Positions 6,384 through 8,262 of a DNA stretch of 8,262 nucleotides are shown here, in pieces. The notes below the pieces were generated by a model that was given only the letters and a program-made list of their open reading frames with translations, ran no database searches and was not told where the DNA came from. Source of the stretch: an uncultured Collinsella sp. (GTDB taxonomy: Bacteria; Actinomycetota; Coriobacteriia; Coriobacteriales; Coriobacteriaceae); contig UROJ01000065.1 in NCBI GenBank assembly GCA_900549335.1, positions 1 through 8,262 of the forward strand, given 5' to 3'. Made by a program: the position numbers and the translations under genes. The first letter of the stretch is position 1, and each line of letters starts with the position of its first letter.

Positions 6384-6925
6384 TACTCGTGAACGATCTC
6401 GACATGGACGATCTCGTCGCCGGCACGCAGCTGCGAAATCACATCGAGACCCTCGACCGTGGTACCAAAGACGGTGTAACCGGAATCGAGGTTATGCTGG
6501 GCACCCAGGCAGAAGTAGAACTGCGAACCCGCGGAATCGGGGTCCATGGAGCGTGCCATGGCAAGGGCGCCATCGACATGGCTGTTGCGCGGATTGGTGG
6601 CAAACTCGCCCTTGATGCAGTAGCCGGGGCCACCGGTACCGGGCATGCCGTCGGGGCCCTCAAGACCGGCAGCAACGTCGGCGCCGGACATGTCGCGAGT
6701 ATTGGGGTCGCCGCCCTGGATGACAAAACCGGGCACATAGCGATGGAACTTAAGGCCATCATAGAAGCCCATCGTGGAAAGCTCGCAGAAGTTCGCGACA
6801 TGAATGGGAGCGCCCTCGCCGTCAAACTTGACCTTGATGGTACCCTTCGACGTCTCGATTACGGCGCACTCGTCGCCGGCAAGCTGATACTCGGGCGTGT
6901 AGAGCTCTTTCTTAAAACCAAACAT
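6383..6925 (-). CDS. Cyclophilin-type peptidyl-prolyl cis-trans isomerase
   Basis: This 180-residue protein is a single cyclophilin domain that catalyses cis-trans isomerisation of Xaa-Pro bonds. The core active-site stretch FHRYVPGFVIQGGDP (60-74) carries Arg62, Phe67 and Gln70, equivalent to Arg55, Phe60 and Gln63 of human cyclophilin A. SAGSQFYF (131-138) supplies the conserved Gln and Phe, and LDSGYTVFGTTVEGLDV (146-162) is also typical. The tryptophan of human cyclophilin A that contacts cyclosporin is not conserved here, as in many bacterial forms. There is no signal peptide or membrane segment, so it should act in the cytosol. The ATG start has AAGGA 5 bases upstream and a promoter in the gap before it. 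It is co-transcribed with the TPR gene. It may be PpiB-like, but I leave the symbol blank because the subfamily is unclear. Confidence 0.93.
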   Translation of the reverse strand: MFGFKKELYTPEYQLAGDECAVIETSKGTIKVKFDGEGAPIHVANFCELSTMGFYDGLKFHRYVPGFVIQGGDPNTRDMSGADVAAGLEGPDGMPGTGGPGYCIKGEFATNPRNSHVDGALAMARSMDPDSAGSQFYFCLGAQHNLDSGYTVFGTTVEGLDVISQLRAGDEIVHVEIVHE

Positions 6926-6930
6926 GTGGT

Positions 6931-6935
6931 TCCTT
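6931..6935 (-). promoter_or_regulatory. Ribosome binding site of the cyclophilin gene
   Basis: AAGGA lies 5 bases before the ATG at 6925, within a purine-rich GAGGAAGGAA run. Confidence 0.65.
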
Positions 6936-6964
6936 CCTCGTGCGTTTAAAGCATATTTGTACGA

Positions 6965-6994
6965 ATTGTAGCAATAAGCACGGGCTTACATCAA
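6965..6994 (-). promoter_or_regulatory. Promoter of the cyclophilin-TPR transcript
   Basis: On the minus strand TTGATG (6994-6989) and TACAAT (6970-6965) are separated by 18 bases. The -10 box matches five of six consensus bases and the -35 box four of six, including TTGA. Transcription would start near 6958, giving a leader of about 33 bases with a good ribosome site. This is the clearest vegetative sigma-type promoter in the window. The rest of the 107-base gap, after the zinc-ribbon gene stop, shows no strong terminator hairpin. Confidence 0.65.
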
Positions 6995-7032
6995 TTGCGC
7001 ACGTAGGTTATGCCGACTATGGCGAACTAATT

Positions 7033-8175
7033 TTAGGAACGCTGCTGCGGCTTCCAGGAACCCACATTGGCATCGTACTGGTTCAGCGCGCTGTTGCCGC
7101 CCTGTGCGATGGGCGCCAGGATCTCGCTTTGGTGGGAACTCATCGACTCGCCATCGGGAATGGCCAGCGAGATATCCCAGCTCTGGCAGATTACGTCGAC
7201 GCGCTCATACATCCACTCGGCAAGCTGCTTTAAGTGGGCGATGTCATCCGCATAGACCGTATCGTCCTGATACTTAAGGTTGTTAAGCTCATCTTGCGTC
7301 TTTTTGATCTGGTCGCGCAGGGCATAAGCACTCTGCGACAGCTCCTGACGGGTGGACAGCGGCGTTCGGAGATAGCCGTTGTTAAAGGAATCGATGACCT
7401 CGCCGATCTGGTCCTCGTCAGCGTAGGACACGATGGTCTGATACAGACCGTCGAGCCTGGTATAGAGCTGATCATCGGTGAGCACGGTTTCTTCCTGGAC
7501 CACCTCGGCAGAATCGTCCTGCTTGGTATCGTCCTCAGTGGCCTCGCCCTTTTGGCGCGTGGGGAAGGTCGTCTGCGCGGCCTGGCCAAACTGGTCGTAG
7601 AAGCCAGGCATGACACCCATAGGATCGGCCGTCACGAACCAATAGGCACCGCCGCAAACGACGGCAAGGACCGCGATGATAATGAGCGGCTTGGGGATAT
7701 GACGCTTGTGCTTGTGATAGGCGTCCTCGTCGGGATGCACCTTGCGCTTGGGTTTTTGAGCATCGTCATGCAGGGAAACGGGCGTGGGAATATCGACCTT
7801 GGGGATACCAAAGTCCTTATCGAAAGCCGGCAGCACGCAGGTCTCATTGGGGTCGGCGGCGTCTGAGAGCACCGCAGCGGCAGAGGCCGGCGCATGAGGC
7901 ACCTCGGTATCGATCTGCTCTTGCGTTAGGCGCGGAAAGCCCGCCGTGCGGCCCGCTGCCAGGTCGGATGCGGCCGCGTCCTCGGAGAGGATACCCGGAG
8001 CGGGGCGTCCGCATTTGGGGCACGTACGATCATGTGGAGAAAGACGGGCACCGCAGCCCTCACAGAACACGAACTCGGTGTGCTCGGGACCATCGCCCGG
8101 ACCCACATAGGCGTTGCAGTAGGGGCAGAACGAGGCGCCGTCCTCGATAGTCTTAAGGCAATGCGGGCAGATCAC
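7033..8175 (-). CDS. Double zinc-ribbon, single-pass membrane protein of unknown function
   Basis: I do not recognise a named gene. From the GTG at 8175 the product is 380 residues. It opens with two four-cysteine zinc ribbons: C3-x2-C6 with C17-x2-C20, and C38-x2-C41 with C52-x2-C55. A low-complexity acidic and Ala-rich linker follows (about 60-140), then a Lys/His/Arg-rich patch ending HKHKRHIPK and one membrane helix (about 161-181). The last roughly 200 residues look helical and extracytoplasmic, starting with an acidic stretch (about 208-232). Such N-terminal ribbons usually bind protein or nucleic acid partners on the cytosolic side. A TTG ten codons upstream (8205) is also in frame but has no ribosome site. 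The GTG has AGAGG 5 bases before it and gives MICPHC at the N-terminus, a common opening for such proteins. Function is unknown. Confidence 0.83.
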   Translation of the reverse strand: MICPHCLKTIEDGASFCPYCNAYVGPGDGPEHTEFVFCEGCGARLSPHDRTCPKCGRPAPGILSEDAAASDLAAGRTAGFPRLTQEQIDTEVPHAPASAAAVLSDAADPNETCVLPAFDKDFGIPKVDIPTPVSLHDDAQKPKRKVHPDEDAYHKHKRHIPKPLIIIAVLAVVCGGAYWFVTADPMGVMPGFYDQFGQAAQTTFPTRQKGEATEDDTKQDDSAEVVQEETVLTDDQLYTRLDGLYQTIVSYADEDQIGEVIDSFNNGYLRTPLSTRQELSQSAYALRDQIKKTQDELNNLKYQDDTVYADDIAHLKQLAEWMYERVDVICQSWDISLAIPDGESMSSHQSEILAPIAQGGNSALNQYDANVGSWKPQQRS

Positions 8176-8180
8176 GGCAT

Positions 8181-8185
8181 CCTCT
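8181..8185 (-). promoter_or_regulatory. Ribosome binding site that selects the GTG start of the zinc-ribbon gene
   Basis: AGAGG is followed by ATGCC and then GTG at 8175. The upstream TTG at 8205 is preceded by CTAACCTCGA, which has no purine-rich site. Confidence 0.6.
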
Positions 8186-8215
8186 TTTCGAAGCAATTCA
8201 AACAATCGAGGTTAG

Positions 8216-8244
8216 AGCATAACATCGCCACGGCCCCACAGGAA
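8216..8244 (-). promoter_or_regulatory. Possible promoter of the zinc-ribbon gene
   Basis: The minus strand has TGTTATGCT, an extended -10 type element with TATGCT at 8221-8216, and TTCCTG at 8244-8239 after a 17-base spacer. The -35 match is poor, but the TG before the -10 may compensate. Transcription from about 8209 would leave a leader of about 34 bases before the GTG at 8175. The remaining bases to the right edge show nothing else I can identify. Confidence 0.35.
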
Positions 8245-8262
8245 CAAGGCACCAATTCAACA

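Noticed and set aside
5031..6392. A 453-codon open frame on the plus strand opposite the TPR gene
   Set aside because: It is antisense to a gene with clear TPR repeats, a membrane helix and a good ribosome site. Its own translation is Arg/Gly/His-rich with no recognisable domain, as expected of a shadow frame in GC-rich DNA.
7015..7032. A possible terminator after the zinc-ribbon gene (GCC...GGC)
   Set aside because: Only three base pairs can be formed and there is no U run, so I do not call it.
8203..8205. TTG at 8205 as the start of the zinc-ribbon gene
   Set aside because: It lacks a ribosome site and would lie almost at the predicted transcript start. The GTG at 8175 has good spacing and gives the expected MICPHC opening.

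Overview
The window is about 8.3 kb of GC-rich bacterial chromosome. Every supported gene lies on the minus strand, so transcription runs from high to low coordinates. It carries a cell-elongation (elongasome) locus: mreB, mreC, mreD, the class B penicillin-binding protein mrdA (PBP2) and the 5' end of rodA, which is cut by the left edge. Upstream are a cytoplasmic cyclophilin and two single-pass membrane proteins of unknown function. I see no RNA gene, mobile element, CRISPR array or phage gene, and no gap between genes exceeds 120 bases. The gene content, GC-rich codon use, frequent TTG starts and strong AGGAGG-type ribosome sites suggest a high-GC Gram-positive, most likely a coriobacterium of the Collinsella/Olsenella type. 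That placement is inferred from general resemblance and was not tested by a search.

Layout in reading order, right to left. (1) 8175-7033 encodes a protein with two zinc ribbons, one membrane helix and an extracytoplasmic C-terminal domain, with a plausible extended -10 promoter at the right edge. (2) A 107-base gap holds a convincing promoter at 6994-6965. It drives the cyclophilin (6925-6383), which is followed 11 bases later by a TPR protein with a membrane anchor (6371-5067). (3) A 115-base gap holds a hairpin that pairs fully only in minus-strand RNA (5044-5012), then a weak promoter candidate for mreB. (4) mreB (4951-3908), mreC (3886-2888), mreD (2876-2310), mrdA (2296-227) and rodA (217 to the left edge) follow with gaps of about 9 to 21 bases and form one operon.

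In the known Rod system, MreB filaments under the membrane organise MreC and MreD, which couple to PBP2 (transpeptidase) and RodA (glycosyltransferase) to insert peptidoglycan along the cell side. The two unnamed membrane proteins share a layout: a cytosolic binding domain, a linker, a His/Lys/Arg-rich patch, one helix and an outside domain. They could be accessory or scaffold factors for this machinery, but only position and architecture support that.

The main points for a second look are: a perfect 12-bp inverted repeat inside the start of mreC, followed by a U-rich run; the orientation-specific hairpin before mreB; an extra N-terminal membrane helix on PBP2; TTG starts on three genes; and stop codons merged into the next gene's ribosome site at four junctions.
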